From Vicia villosa (lineage: Eukaryota; Streptophyta; Magnoliopsida; Fabales; Fabaceae), in NCBI RefSeq assembly GCF_029867415.1, contig NW_026705154.1:930001-994000 (forward strand): a stretch of DNA of 64,000 nucleotides, in the 5' to 3' direction. The position numbers were made by a program, and so were the translations under genes. The notes under the pieces were generated by a model. It was not told where the DNA came from and did no database searches. It worked only from the letters and a program-made list of their open reading frames with translations. Below, piece after piece: positions 40,010-52,125 of the stretch (its first letter is position 1; every line of letters starts with the position of its first letter).

Positions 40010-42290
40010 TACAGCTCTGTCTCTAGCGGTCAGTGACGGGAGGCAATGGACAATCAGGTTTCAACTTCACCTGAACCATATTGTTAACAAAACCAATTAC
40101 AATAAGCTTTGCAAACATAGATGGAGACACCACTAGTGGGAATAAAGTGATGTTAAGGTTCTTAGACAACGAGACCAATATGACATTGTGTCTATAAGCA
40201 ATAGGGTAACTCATATCAAGAATCTTCATACATTTGTCACGACCCTGAACTCCCAATGTAGTTACTCACAACAAACTCCTAACTTCAGAAACTGTGTCAT
40301 AGAATATATTGGAGCAGTTGATGATTTTGATATACTTCACCATCTAACTGTATTTGAACCAAAGACTACTAATCTTCACGCAGTCCAAAAGTTGCAATAG
40401 CACAAAAACCACAATTTACATCAGGCTCCACATCAACAATGTCATCAATGTAGTCATGTAAGAAAGCTGAAAACTGAGTCAAGTAAAGATGTCTTGCAGA
40501 CTGGCTAGACGGTTGACTTGGAGTTGGTTTTGTACATGATCTTTTCGTTGTCTGACTTCCCTGCGAGCCCTTAGCAAACTTCCACTATGAAGGATCAAGA
40601 TGTACATCACTTTCTTGAATCTTTTTACTCTTCTTATTTCCCTTATTTGGCTTGTACTTCTCTAGTGTTATACGCATGGAAGTTGTGGATGGATGTGTTA
40701 GTGCCCGAATATTTTTTTCATTGCCCTTTGGCCAACTATATCTAATATACTGAAATACCTCTTCAACTCTTCTCACTCTTATTCTAAGTCCAATTATGTC
40801 TCATTATCTTCTTGACTGACTTCATGCTCTTCAATGTTTAATTTCTTTCTAAACACATGAATCAATTCTAATAGAACGGGCTCACGTTGTATTTGAAGAC
40901 CTACAAGTTGACACGCACAAGGTAATTCATGTGAGTTATAATGAAGCAACCACGTGAATCTTTTCCAGAACCAACGAATATTACTCTTTCCAGCTCCTTT
41001 GTGACATGATGTATACACTATCTTAAAACGAAGTCGTACAATCTAGAGTAAAATGAAATGTTACATTGATGCTCAATATTGGCAATATTTTTTTGAAATG
41101 ATACTCTGATTGATCCTATTTGGAACTTTAACATGGTGTTCTCAGCATCCCAACTTCTGCATAAATCTCTCTGACTAGTAGTTAACATATTTTTGTGTCT
41201 CCAATGAATAGACTCGACTCTAAAAACATAATTAGAAAAAATGTTATAATTTGATAATTAGTATTGTAATACAATCAAAGTCATAACGATGTACCTATTT
41301 GTTGCCGGACTCCCAAAATGAGTCACTCTATTAGCTCAAGCAGCGACAAACTTTTTTTATAGGGTGTCAACCATGTTTCGTGCACATACTGAACAAATAA
41401 AGGAATATTGACACATACTACCTCAAAATGCTTCAAGTGTTTCACAAACTCAGACCCCATATTCGAATACATGATTTTGTTCCATATATCCATAACATCT
41501 TATTGCCTATTAGGTGCGACATAGTCCTTACACTTCATACTAACATTTTTTTAAAATATGGAACAGACACAACCGATACAATGAATATGGAAAAACAACT
41601 TCCATGGAATTCATCAACGCGAGTTTCCAATCCATCACCACAACATTCGGTAGCAACTTCTCAGATACGAATAACTCTTTCATATTCTTTAGTGTCCATG
41701 TGAAGTTTTCCTCCCTTTCGTGTTCCAAATAGGAAAATCCAATCGAAAACGTAAACTTCGTTGATGTAACACCAACAATCTCAAGTAGTGGAAGCTGGTA
41801 CATGTTTGTTTTGTATGTACAGTCAATAATCAACACAATATGAAATTTAATCAACAGCTTTCCAGTTTTCAGTTAAAAGAAAAGTTATATTTATGGGGGA
41901 AGGCATTACTTATTTGTTTTGTATGTACAATAAAAAATCAACACCAAATAAAACATGTTCAACAACTTCATTGAATTAGGATGTGTCTAAAAGATATTAG
42001 TAACAACTTTTGTTTCGGGCCTGTTTTTGAACCAATACATGTATTTCTCATCATGAATTAGACTCACTAGATGTTGCATTTTAGACAATGGACCTTTCTT
42101 ACTAGTCCTGCTTGTAGATCATACCTTGTACACCTGCATAATGCTCATTAGGTTTTCAAAATCTCTATATTTCAAAGCAACAAATATGTACTTAGGAGCT
42201 ATATTGTCTTTTGTCATATCATTCACAAACAATCTTCCATCATGTTTTAAACAGTCTAACATTTCATGTACATCTAAATTCATAGCTAGT
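40010..42290 (-). pseudogene. MULE transposase-OTU fusion pseudogene, copy 1
   Basis: Reading on the minus strand: a degenerate N-terminal part (about 41930-42290); the MULE transposase core at 41540-41854 with IDCTYKTNMYQLPLLEIVG and VVVMDWKLALMN (two catalytic D positions) and CLFHI; then WLTPYKKFVAA..NRVTHFGS near 41330. Next are SWIM-like CACQL..H residues near 40920, the linker THPSTTSMR near 40690, and an OTU-like cysteine-protease segment beginning DVEPDVNCGFCAIA near 40420 (catalytic D and C visible). Its C-terminal block GFVNNMVQVKLKPDCPLPP lies near 40050; the expected NHW before VQV is lost here. Stops and frameshifts interrupt it. It lies inside the duplicated unit. Confidence 0.75.
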
Positions 42291-43178
42291 TAATAATTAC
42301 GAAATTCTCGTGTCCATCATGCTTTTGAAATTGTTAGTTACAGATTTGGATAAACTTGTTTTATAAGTCATTATTTTATTTTATTTATCAAATTTTTTAA
42401 TGGTCGGACTCACGCATTTATAAATATGAAAAAGTAGACACTTTAATATTTAAATTCATATTCATTCGCATATTATCTTAAAAAATCTTTATTTTATATC
42501 AGAATTTGAATTTTTCTCTCCATTATATCCTATTATTTTATTATTTTACCAATTAATAGCAACCTAGAGAAAGTTTACATACTCACCAAAAAAAAGAGAA
42601 AATTTAAAGTACAACAAAGTATCTGTTGTACAATTATAAGTACTAATAAGCTTAATTATCACTAAATAATTCGAGTGAAGTGAAGATATAATTAATAAAG
42701 TAAAGAATATGTCTACAAATTGCATCAATCCAAACAATCTAGTACCAAGAAAACATCCTTAATCAATTAGACCAAAATAACAAATAAAAAACAAAAAACA
42801 AAATCTAGCTCTCTCTTTAGAACCTAAAAAGTCTCAACAACAAGAAACTTGAATCTTTGTTGTCAAATTTGATGTTTTTTGGTGCCTAAAATTCTCACCT
42901 TGTTTATCATCTGAAATCAAATGTCTCCTAAACATAGCTATGAATGCTTCAACTCTTTCATTCAATTCTTCCTTAGACAACACTTCCACTAGGGGTGGAC
43001 AAATGAAGACCACCCGGTATTACCCGACCGAACCGAAAGAGTTTATTAGCCACGGGTCGGTTTAATGCGGTTTTCGGTTTTTATCGGTTCACTTATATGG
43101 GTTTCAATGGATAACATCAGTCGGATTCGGTTTTAAATATTTCACCCGTCGGAATCCGAACCCGACCGGAATAAAAAT

Positions 43179-43202
43179 ATTATTATTATTATTATTATTA
43201 TA
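43179..43202. repeat. (ATT)n microsatellite
   Basis: Eight or so ATT units in the left end of the hAT element. Confidence 0.9.
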
Positions 43203-43417
43203 TTAGTAATTAGTAATCAGTTTATGTTAAGGCCCAGACATTTGACCCAAGTTAGCCCAATTTCAAAAACCTATTCATGTTCTCACTTCTTCAATCAGTC
43301 TTTGTTTTCTCTCTGAGTTTCTAGGGTTTTCGCCGCCGCTATTCAACATCATCCCTTCGTTGAACTTCAAGCCACCAAGCCACCGTTGGTTTTTTCGTTC
43401 TCTCCTTATAGCTCTAT

Positions 43418-43420
<3 letters not shown>

Positions 43421-43490
<70 letters not shown>
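43421..43490. repeat. (CT)n microsatellite in the hAT 5' leader
   Basis: About 35 CT units. The minus-strand frame across it encodes only RERERE and is not a gene. Confidence 0.95.
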
Positions 43491-43492
<2 letters not shown>

Positions 43493-44543
43493 ATCCATAT
43501 AATTTCTTCTTTCTTTGTTAGTAGACTCGATGAGTTCTGTAATGTATTTCCGATAATAATGATGTTTTTATACAATGTTTCCTTCTTAACAGAACACAAA
43601 CGTTTTCAATGGCGAACATACCCTCAAGAACGTTTTCAATGCTGTTGTAACCAACAGGTACTACTTGGAAGTTTTCGATAATGTTACTCTTCAGATTTTT
43701 ATGCATTTGTTAACTAATGTTTTGAATATTAGACCATGTTGTTACTTTGTTAACTAATGTTTTGAATATTATTTGTCTTTTCAGAGTTTTATTTTGGTTC
43801 AAGGATTCTTCCACTTAATACAAGGTGATTGTCATAATTTTTCAATCTTTTTCTTGTTGATTTTTATTTTCTGTTTTTAATTGATGATTACCTTGTGATA
43901 TTACCTTATGCTAATGTATATATTTAAATTTGTTTGGCCAAGGAAAAGATGCAATTCACACAAGGAGTTCAAAACATTCATGTTGATGGGAACACACAAG
44001 GAACTAGGAGCTTTCAAGATCATTGTAAGTGTAGATTATGTCTAATGTATGTAGTAGGTTATTTAGTTTCTGAACTTGTCTATGTTAAGTCACTGTCTAT
44101 TAAATAATATATCATTGTTTGTATCAAATTATAATGTTAAGAAAAATGGTCCATTAAGTATATTATCTTATTTTTTTCATTGATCAGTACCTTTGGTTTT
44201 TGTTGGAAGAGCCGTGTCCCACATATATGGTAACTATGGTCTTTACTGGTTGCTATGGCCTATATATGGTGTATGTATGGTAGCTATTTTGTTTAAGTGT
44301 GAATTTCAATAGTTAGAATGGCATGGTAATCATTTTGTACTACTATATAGTAAGAATTTCAATATACTATTTTTCTATAAATTTGCAGAGCTGCTATGGC
44401 ATGGTAATAAGTGTACTTATTGTTTTAGAGAATTGTTTATTTGGTGATCTTTAGAAAATATAAATGTGTAGAAATGCTTGTATCAATGTGAATGTTAAGT
44501 TTAGGAATGTGTATGTAAAGTAACTTTTTTAAAAATGTTGCAG

Positions 44544-46316
44544 CTGTACCTTCTCAACCTAATGATACAGTCATGGAGCAAGACACTCCAACAGCAACAG
44601 CACCCATTGAACCAACCGCACCACTTCCTCCTATTAGTCGGAAGAAAAGAAGAGCTAATGCAAATTCTATTAGAAAGAGGTCTGAGGTATGGGACCACTT
44701 TAATCTTATTCCTAATAGTGATCCCGCTACTGCGGCATGTAAGTATTGTCATCAAAAGTACATGTGTGACTCTAAGAAACATGGAACGTCAAACTTAAAG
44801 AGTCATATGAAAACATGTCCTAAGTATCCGTTAAACCTCTCAACCGACCCTACCCAAACCGTATTGACATATTCAACAACTCAGGGAGGTGTTTTGGTTC
44901 CAACATCTTCTAGGTTTGATCCTTTAGGTTGTAGAAAGGGGTTGGCTTACTTTATCATTTTAGATGAGAAGCCATTTATTACAGTTGAAGGGGATTCAAG
45001 TACTTTTGTAACCAAATGCAACCCCAATTTACTATACCATCAAGGAGAACCATAGCTAGGGATTGTTTTCAGATATATCTTGATGAAAAAGTGAGGTTGA
45101 GAGCGTTATTCAAGTCTGATTGTAGTAGGGTGGCAATCACAACAGATTGTTGGACTTCCGTTCAAAATCTTAACTACTTAACCCTCACTGCCCATTTTAT
45201 AGATAAGGATTGGCAATACCAAAAGAGGATAATTAGCTTTGCGGTTATTCCAAATCATCGAGGTAAAACAGTTGGTAAGAAGGTTGAGGATGTGTTGAAG
45301 GAGTGGGGGCTGAAAAACATTTCTACTATTACAGTAGATAACGCGGCATCAAATGATGTTGCTGTTAAGTATTTAGAGCAGAAAATTAGAAACATGAATG
45401 GACTTCTGTTGGATGGATTTGGGTTTCACATGAGGTGTTGTGCTCATATATTGAATTTGGTCGTGAGAGATGGATTAAAAGTAGCTAGCACCTCAATTGC
45501 AAGTGTTAGAAATGCAATTAGGTTTGTAAGATCTTCACCCCATAGAGCTTTAAAGTTTAATGAATGTGTGGGTTATGCCGAGATTACATGCAAGAAGTCG
45601 GTATGTCTTGATGTTTCAACTCGATGGAACTCGACATATTTGATGTTAGATGCGGCTGAGAAGTTTGAAAAAGCTTTTGATAAGCTAGAAGATGGAGATG
45701 AAGACTATAGGGATTTCTTTGACGGTGGTGATTCCCCCCTACTAGTCAAGATTGGGATAATGTCAGGGTCTTTATTAAGTTTTTGAAGAATTATTATGAA
45801 GCGACAAAGGTTTTTTCTGTTTCCACTAAAGCGAGCTTGCATACGGCGTTTCCGTTCTTGGCTGGAATTTACGTTGAACTTAAGGAATTAAACATGGACC
45901 TTAATGGATTGTTTGCTAATGTAGCTAGGGACATGTTGGATAAGTTTAAGAAATACTGGATTGATATCACTAAGATGAACCAACTCCTCTATTTCGGTGT
46001 TATTTTTGATCCCCGATATAAGTTACGATATGTGGACTGGTGCTTTAATGATATGTATGGAGAATCTTCAGAAACTAAGAAATATTTATTAGAAGAGATC
46101 AATAACAATCTCTCCAAAATTTTCATGGTTTACAAACAAGCCAATGACAATGCTGAAGGATCTGTCCAGTCTATGGCAGCCACTGTTTCTCATTGTGAAA
46201 CTGCTGCCAGCATCGAAGTACCGGCACATGTGGCTAGACAGAATGCATTTCAGCAACACTTGCAGTCTATGGATTCAGTTGAAGAAGAAACTGAGCTACA
46301 GAGATGTGTGTATTGA
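44544..46316 (+). pseudogene. hAT (BED-finger, Ac/RICESLEEPER-like) transposase, frameshifted and C-terminally truncated
   Basis: An exon opens after the acceptor TGTTGCAG; the first ATG is at 44573. A BED-type zinc finger lies at about residues 33-85 (C56, C59, H78, C82). The RNase-H-like core follows: TTDCWTSVQNLNY and TVDNAASND (two catalytic D positions), RCCAHILNLVV, CLDVSTRWNSTYLML, then the DUF4413-like YFGVIFDPRYKLRYVDW. Two frame changes break it, one in a G-rich stretch near 44992 and one at a C6 run near 45737. The frame ends at 46316 just where the segment leading to the hAT dimerisation domain should start; no such domain was found in any frame up to the element end. The protein is therefore probably inactive. 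Upstream non-coding exons between 43600 and 44040 are likely but unproven. Confidence 0.85.
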
Positions 46317-49300
46317 ATCCATGAATAACACAACCAACCACTTTTTGAAAGAATATCAATTTTTGATTTTGATCCAAGAGACTTTTGAAAGATGTGTGTA
46401 TTTTGCATCAACTATCAAGGTAGCCATCTCTTCTCTTTTTTACCATTGTTATTATCTTCCTTGAAATACTTGTTCAGAAGACCTGTTTAATATCTGTAAC
46501 AGATAGCTGATTGGAAAGGGATCGGAACGAATCCTCCGCTGCAGAATCTGGCCATAAGCATTCCTAAGTTTCTGGCCCGTAAGTCAAAGAAAAGCTCTTT
46601 AGTTTTATTTTTTATTTCAGCAGTCTAATATTCTTCTGCTTTGTAGTCTAATTTTCTATTCCCTTTTACCTTGCAGCCTCAATATTGCTCTGTCTATTCT
46701 GCACCTTGCAGCCTCAATATTGCTCTGTCTATTCTGCATGTTGAGGTGTGTTTTACATTCTGAAGTATACGTTGAATTAAAGTCTCTTTTTGGTTCTAAA
46801 TGAAGTCTCAAATGCTTTATGTACAGAATTTGATAAGTAACATTTCTTATGGTCTTTAGTTATAACATCTTAGTGTACTGAATTTGATTAGTAATCTTTT
46901 TTAGTTATAACATCCAAGTTTTATGTGATATTTGAATGTAAATGGTTGTAATGTGATATTTGAATGTGAGTGCTGAAAAAAGTATAGAAAGAAATACTTA
47001 TAGAATGCAGCTTATCCTGGTTTAACATATATGATGAATACTGAACAAGTAGGGGAAAACAGATTTGGGTAAGTTGAATTTAGTAAGTAGCATGTGATTG
47101 TTGCTGAATTTAGTGTACTTGTTGCAGATTTGGGTTAGCATCTTAATGCCTTAATGCTCATGGAACTCACCTGGCTTTACCATATAGTAAAGGGATTAAT
47201 CAAGACAATGTAGGCAACCCAGTTCAGTTCATGGTTAGTATGCTTCTTTATTTCTAATGTAAACATGATTCCACTTGAAATTAAACACAAAAACATAACA
47301 GACAGACTAAGAAAACAGTCCTAAATCTTCATATTGTGTTTTATTTAAACTCTTGAAATTAAACTATCTATACATATTGTGTTTTGTTTAAAAATCTAAA
47401 TCTTCATTTCAACATGGTAGACCTGCATCTGTTGCTGCACCTTCTCCAGCTACAACTCTTAGTGTTGTTCTTACTCCTGCTTCTCTATCTTCAGCTACTG
47501 CTATGTAAGCATCTTTAGTGCTGCTCTTACTCCTGTAGTTTTGTATATTGAATGTGAGAATACAATTATCTTGATTCTTCCATTAAACCCTGTTAATGGT
47601 AAAATGATAAAATTCTTTGCTGGAATTATAAGACTGACTTGCTGAATATATATGTTGCAGGATTGAAAAAGAAATTGGAAGAAATTAGAAGAAATTGGAG
47701 CTCTTGGAGAAAAAGAAATTGATTAAATATAATTGGTTGTGTTGTTATATTAAAATAGTATTGGTTGTATTAATGTTGAGCAAATATTTGTAGACTCAAA
47801 AACTAATATTTTATATGGTTATTTTATAACTTATGCAATATAAGAATTTGGTTGAATTTTAATCTGAAAAATTAATGAATTCTGATTAATTCATCATTCA
47901 GCTCATATTTAAGGGGGGGGTGTGTGTTATGACTTTAACTTAGTCAGTTTTTTTTTTATAACTCAGCTCATATAAAAAAAGTGTTTGAAAATTTTTAAAA
48001 TTGGCCCATTATGGCCCAAAACGCAACAAAAAAATTAATTGGGCCCAACAATATCCGACCTGTATAACCGAACCCGAAACAATCCGAACCCGTGTAATCC
48101 GAAAACTCAATTGGACTGCATTGGGCCATGTTCTTTCACCCGAGGGTTGGGCCGGTTTGGAGTTTTGGGCCCGAACCCGAACCGGCCCGAACCGATGTCC
48201 ACCCCTAACTTCCACATGTTCATCTTCTTCTTCATCCTCATCAATCTCATTCTCATCAATCTTATTCTCAACATCAACATGATGAATGGTACTAGTACTA
48301 GTACTAGAACTAGTACTATTCCAACATTGTTTTTTGTGACATTCTTTATCTTCTTCAATTTCTTGAGAAATCTCACATACCCTTTTCTTCTCTTTGTCAT
48401 CATTTTTGACATCTTCAACATTGCTTTCATTTTCTAAATTTCTACTACTACAATAATTTGGATTCATTGACATGTAAAGAATGGCTAATAAAATCACATT
48501 GAGAATTATAAACACATAAGAACGCCATTTTTCAACTAAGAAACCCTTTAGACAAATCATTACAAGAAATGTACCTAATGTGAACATTATAGTTTGTATA
48601 CTATCTTCCTTGAACTCTTCTTCTTTGGTTTCTATCTCACATTCACTCTTCTTCATCTCCATATTGGAAGGTTAGATTTTTTTGTTGTTTGCTTAGTGTT
48701 GTGAGGTAAAGCACTAGAAAACTTGACTATAAATCATTGAGAGAAAGTGGTTTTCATGTGGAAGCAAGAATGATAGTTTTGTTAGTGATGTGGGGGACTT
48801 GATAACCACAATAAAAGAGTAAAGTGGTGATGATGTGAAAATATAACAAGCCAATATGTGAATATGAGTGGTGTAAGGTGATGGGGAGACATAATACAAA
48901 CTAGGAATGTTGCTTTGTTACAAATACTATTTGTTGATGATTTTCTTATCTAACTTAGAATCAATTAAAGGGTGTTTGGTTTTGGCGTGCAACAATAAAT
49001 CAGCTTAAAAGTCATTAGCCTTTGAGAAATGATAGGCTTGTGACATAACCACATAGTGAACAGAACATTTACGATAAGAGAATCTCGTAATTATGTAAGT
49101 TGGCACATGGGAATTTTGAAATAAGATTGATCGGTCTATAACTCTATATTACTGGCTAGGTCCATATTACTGTTTCGGAAGTTATATTTTCTTAGAGGAT
49201 TACTTTTTTCACCTTTAGGAGTGATTTTCTCCTATAGTGAAAAATGACCGTTGTTTTTAAAATTTGGAGATGCATCTTCAAACGTATATTTTTTTACACA

Positions 49301-50410
49301 CTCTTGAATGAAAATTGTTGACCTATTTTTATTTTACCAAAATTTAGTCCATGTTTGGATTGACTTCTACAAACCCCAAAAGCACTTCTAGTCCACTTCA
49401 ACTTGAAAATTGGTTGTTTTTTCTTGTTTTTTCAAAATCAATTCCCCTCCTCCAAAAGCAATTCTAGTTGAAGCTACATTTCCTAACTTTAGAGTTTAGG
49501 AGAATCATTTCTACATTTATTATATATTATTTATTACAATTCTTTTAAATTTTCCTTCTTTACCCTCTTTAATTTTCATCAATTACTTCTTTTCTTTTTT
49601 ATTTGTATTAGAATTTATTACGATTTTGGTAATTATACAATTCAAAATCAATTTTGTTAAAACTATCCAAACAACATTAATCAGTAACAATCACTTCTAT
49701 ATCATTCCATCCAAACATAAATCAACTCTTTTAAACTCAATTCTGTTGAAATCAATTCTACCAAACTCAATTCTATCAAAATCAATTCTATTCACCGCCA
49801 ATCCAAACACGCCCTTAGTTCGGAGATATATCTCCGTATTAATATTAGGGTGACCTTAGAGATGTGTCTCCATAAATCTTCTTAATTCAAATTTCACGGA
49901 GTTTTGCGAAGAAGCATCTTCGGGTGCATTTTATTCATAAACTCGCGTCAGACTCTTCCCTCTTTCTTCTTCATTTGCTACAAACTCTTCCAAATCTCAT
50001 TTGAACTCTTTTGTTGCAAAGTTAGTTCAAGTTCATCTTTCAAGATCACTTAATCCATTCTACTGCATTTGTTGCAAAGTCATTCGTTTCATTCAAACCT
50101 ATCGTCCTCAACTCTAATTTGGTAAGTTTCTCATTTCATTTCTTTATTTGAGCTTTGAATGATGATTTTGGTAGCATAGATCGTTTAAAATGCATTGGAT
50201 AGTAGTACATTCAAAATAGGTAGTTGGTATAGACATGGATTCCCATTTGGTTGGAGTTTAAGGAATTAATGGGGTTTCATCCATTTCTGCAACTCACGAG
50301 ATCATCTAGAGATGCTTTTCCAGAATTTGTCTGAACTGATTTTCGGAGATGTGCCTCCGGATTTGGCCTAACTTCATTTTGATGTGATTTTCTAGTTTTA
50401 TTACAGTTAC

Positions 50411-51034
50411 AATGAATGAAAACAACCAGGAAAAAATTATACTTGGTCGTGTGTCCCAACACGCGTCTATACGACGAGAGAGGGCCAGGAGCAAAACCAC
50501 AAGGCCACGAGTCAATGCTATTTTTTTAATTTAATTTAATCGCGAGTGATAGTGATATTTTTTTACAAAAGCGTTTATGTTTAAAATCCATAAACCACAG
50601 AAGGAAGATTTTGGATTTGGAATAGCTCGAAGATGACTAATTCAAGAATGTTATCTGCTACTATGGACTTGTCGATTTATGTGTTGTTGCGTACAAGACC
50701 CTAAACCATGGTATGGAGGTGGTATTTTGCAAAGAAACGACATTCAAATACGTCATCTTTCCACCTTCCTCTTAGCGAGATGACCATTACCCTAGATGAC
50801 GTCAAATATCTCCTACATCTTCCCATTAAAGGAAAATTATTAGACCCTAGAAGGCTCAATCGAGAGGAAGCCAATGAGATGATGGTTACCTATTTGAGAG
50901 TTCATTCAACTGATGCTGCAAATGAGGTATCTAACACCAGAGGTGCTCATGCTAGATTTAAATTCTTGGAAGAACTTTATAAAGACCACCTACATATGGT
51001 CGTGGATGCCGAAAATGAGCAGATTTACTAGTAA
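50411..51034 (+). pseudogene. Plant-mobile-domain (MAIN-like) remnant
   Basis: It opens with MNENNQEKIILGRVSQHAS and RRERARSKT, like the N-terminus of transposon-borne mobile-domain proteins. A broken frame follows (LVDLCVVAYKTLNHGM). The clean block 50708-51031 has SSFHLPLSEMTITLDDVKYL and LHLPIKGKLLD, the hallmark region of the domain (consensus FHLP.GEMT.TL.DV..LL.LP..G). The domain is cut off at 51034, where copia sequence starts. Confidence 0.7.
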
Positions 51035-51035
51035 T

Positions 51036-51606
51036 CCAAATGGTGAGCATTGGAAGGCCATCACAAGGATTTTCGATTATATTTTGAAAACCAAAATCTC
51101 GACCTCTATTATGGTAGGTTTCTTGCCAATTAAAAGGATATACCAATGTGAGTTAAATATCGAGTGTTGGGGATCATAAATTTCCAACTAAGTGGATATT
51201 TATACTAGATGTAGGTGCAATTTCTTGGAAGAGCAAGAAACAAACATATACTACTCTTTCGACCATGGAATCAGAGTTTGTGACTCTCGTTTCCGCATGT
51301 CAAGAAGCTGAATGGTTTAGGGACCTTCAATTAGAAGTTTCATTGGCTAAAGACAACGTTTCAAAAGTGTTGTTACATTGTGATAGTCAAGTCAATTTAG
51401 CTAGAGCATTTAGTAGAGTGTGTAATAGAAAATCTAGGCGCATAGGTCATAAACAATCTTTTGTGAGAAAATTGATTAACGATGGAATCATCCCACTCAC
51501 ATATATTAGATCAAGCTATAATTTAGATGATCCCTTTACTATACCACTAACCATGGATTTAGTAAAGACTGCCTCGAGAAGTATGGTATTGAAACTCTTT
51601 GAATAA
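51036..51606 (+). pseudogene. Copia RT-RNase H fragment fused to the mobile-domain remnant
   Basis: SNPNGEHWKAITRIFDYILK is the RT/RNase H connection block (consensus NPG..HW.A..RIL.YL..T). Then GAISWKSKKQTYTTLSTMES gives the RNase H core (consensus .ISW.SKKQ..VA.ST.E.E), and HCDSQVNLARA the second catalytic region. The frame is open from 51265 to the stop at 51606. Neither LTR was recognised, so it is an isolated 0.6-kb fragment. Confidence 0.8.
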
Positions 51607-52064
51607 GAGTTCCAACAAAGGTAGCAACTCAATATAAAGTTAAGAAAACCTTAATCTAAAATTTAATAGGTAACAACAAGTAGTTGATTTGTATGTTTAT
51701 GCGACATAATTCAATAATATTGACTATTGTATATTAAAGTGGGCACATCAGCTCAACAAATTATGTTTTAGGAGGAGGTTGCAAATTTTACTCTTGTCAA
51801 TGAACTTTTTATATGTAATTGATCAATTTTATAAAAAAATAACTTGCAAAAATTAATTGTTTAGAACTAATTCACAATAATATAAATTTTTATCCTACAT
51901 CAGTTTACCTTTAATTATTTATAAAAAATAATGATTTTATATATTATATGTATATTCTTAAAAAAAAAATATTTTGTATTATCAAAAATGATTATGACAA
52001 GTAAAAATTTATCAACCATCTCAAACTTTCATAATAAAATATTTAAAATTTTATTATTGATCAA

Positions 52065-52070
<6 letters not shown>

Positions 52071-52113
<43 letters not shown>
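52071..52113. repeat. (TA)n microsatellite followed by TATG repeats
   Basis: About 21 TA units followed by a few TATG units. Confidence 0.9.

Positions 52114-52125
<12 letters not shown>

Larger units (their letters stand above)
42990..48207 (+). mobile_element. hAT transposon, 5,218 bp, inserted in DUF gene copy 2
   Basis: The terminal repeat is TAGGGGTGGACA at the left and exactly inverted at the right (TGTCCACCCCTA, ending at 48207). The exact 8-bp duplication ACTTCCAC flanks it (42982-42989 and 48208-48215). Both subterminal zones (about 43010-43170 and 48050-48195) are rich in CCGAACC/GGTTCGG and GGTTTTCGG motifs, the likely transposase-binding repeats. It encodes a BED-finger hAT transposase, now broken. 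Perfect duplications and an otherwise intact target gene suggest a young insertion. Confidence 0.95.
42834..48662 (-). pseudogene. DUF4408/DUF761-like gene, copy 2, split by a hAT insertion
   Basis: The 5' part is 48216-48662 (start ATG at 48662) and the 3' part 42834-42989, ending in the same TGA as the other copies. The 5,218-bp hAT element lies between them with one 8-bp duplication on each side. Without the element and one duplication the two parts total 603 nt, an open frame of 200 codons plus stop, so no other lesion is present. The insertion falls in the acidic block just before the DUF761-like C-terminus. As it stands, translation would run on into the hAT right end and stop at 48009, losing the C-terminal domain. 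It is most similar to copy 4. Confidence 0.9.
38520..49130. repeat. Segmental duplication unit 1
   Basis: Contains DUF gene 1, MULE-OTU pseudogene 1 and DUF gene 2 in the same order and orientation as 56270-61670. Apart from the hAT insertion the two units are colinear, including 3' flanks, promoters and intergenic sequence. DUF genes 1 and 3 pair together, as do genes 2 and 4, which shows that the whole unit was copied. Confidence 0.9.

Noticed and set aside
43414..43599. Minus-strand frame ending in an RERERE run
   Set aside because: Shadow of the CT microsatellite in the hAT leader.
48001..48282. Frames spanning the hAT right end into the DUF gene
   Set aside because: Chimeric frames created by the insertion; the CCGAACC-rich part is the hAT subterminal region.
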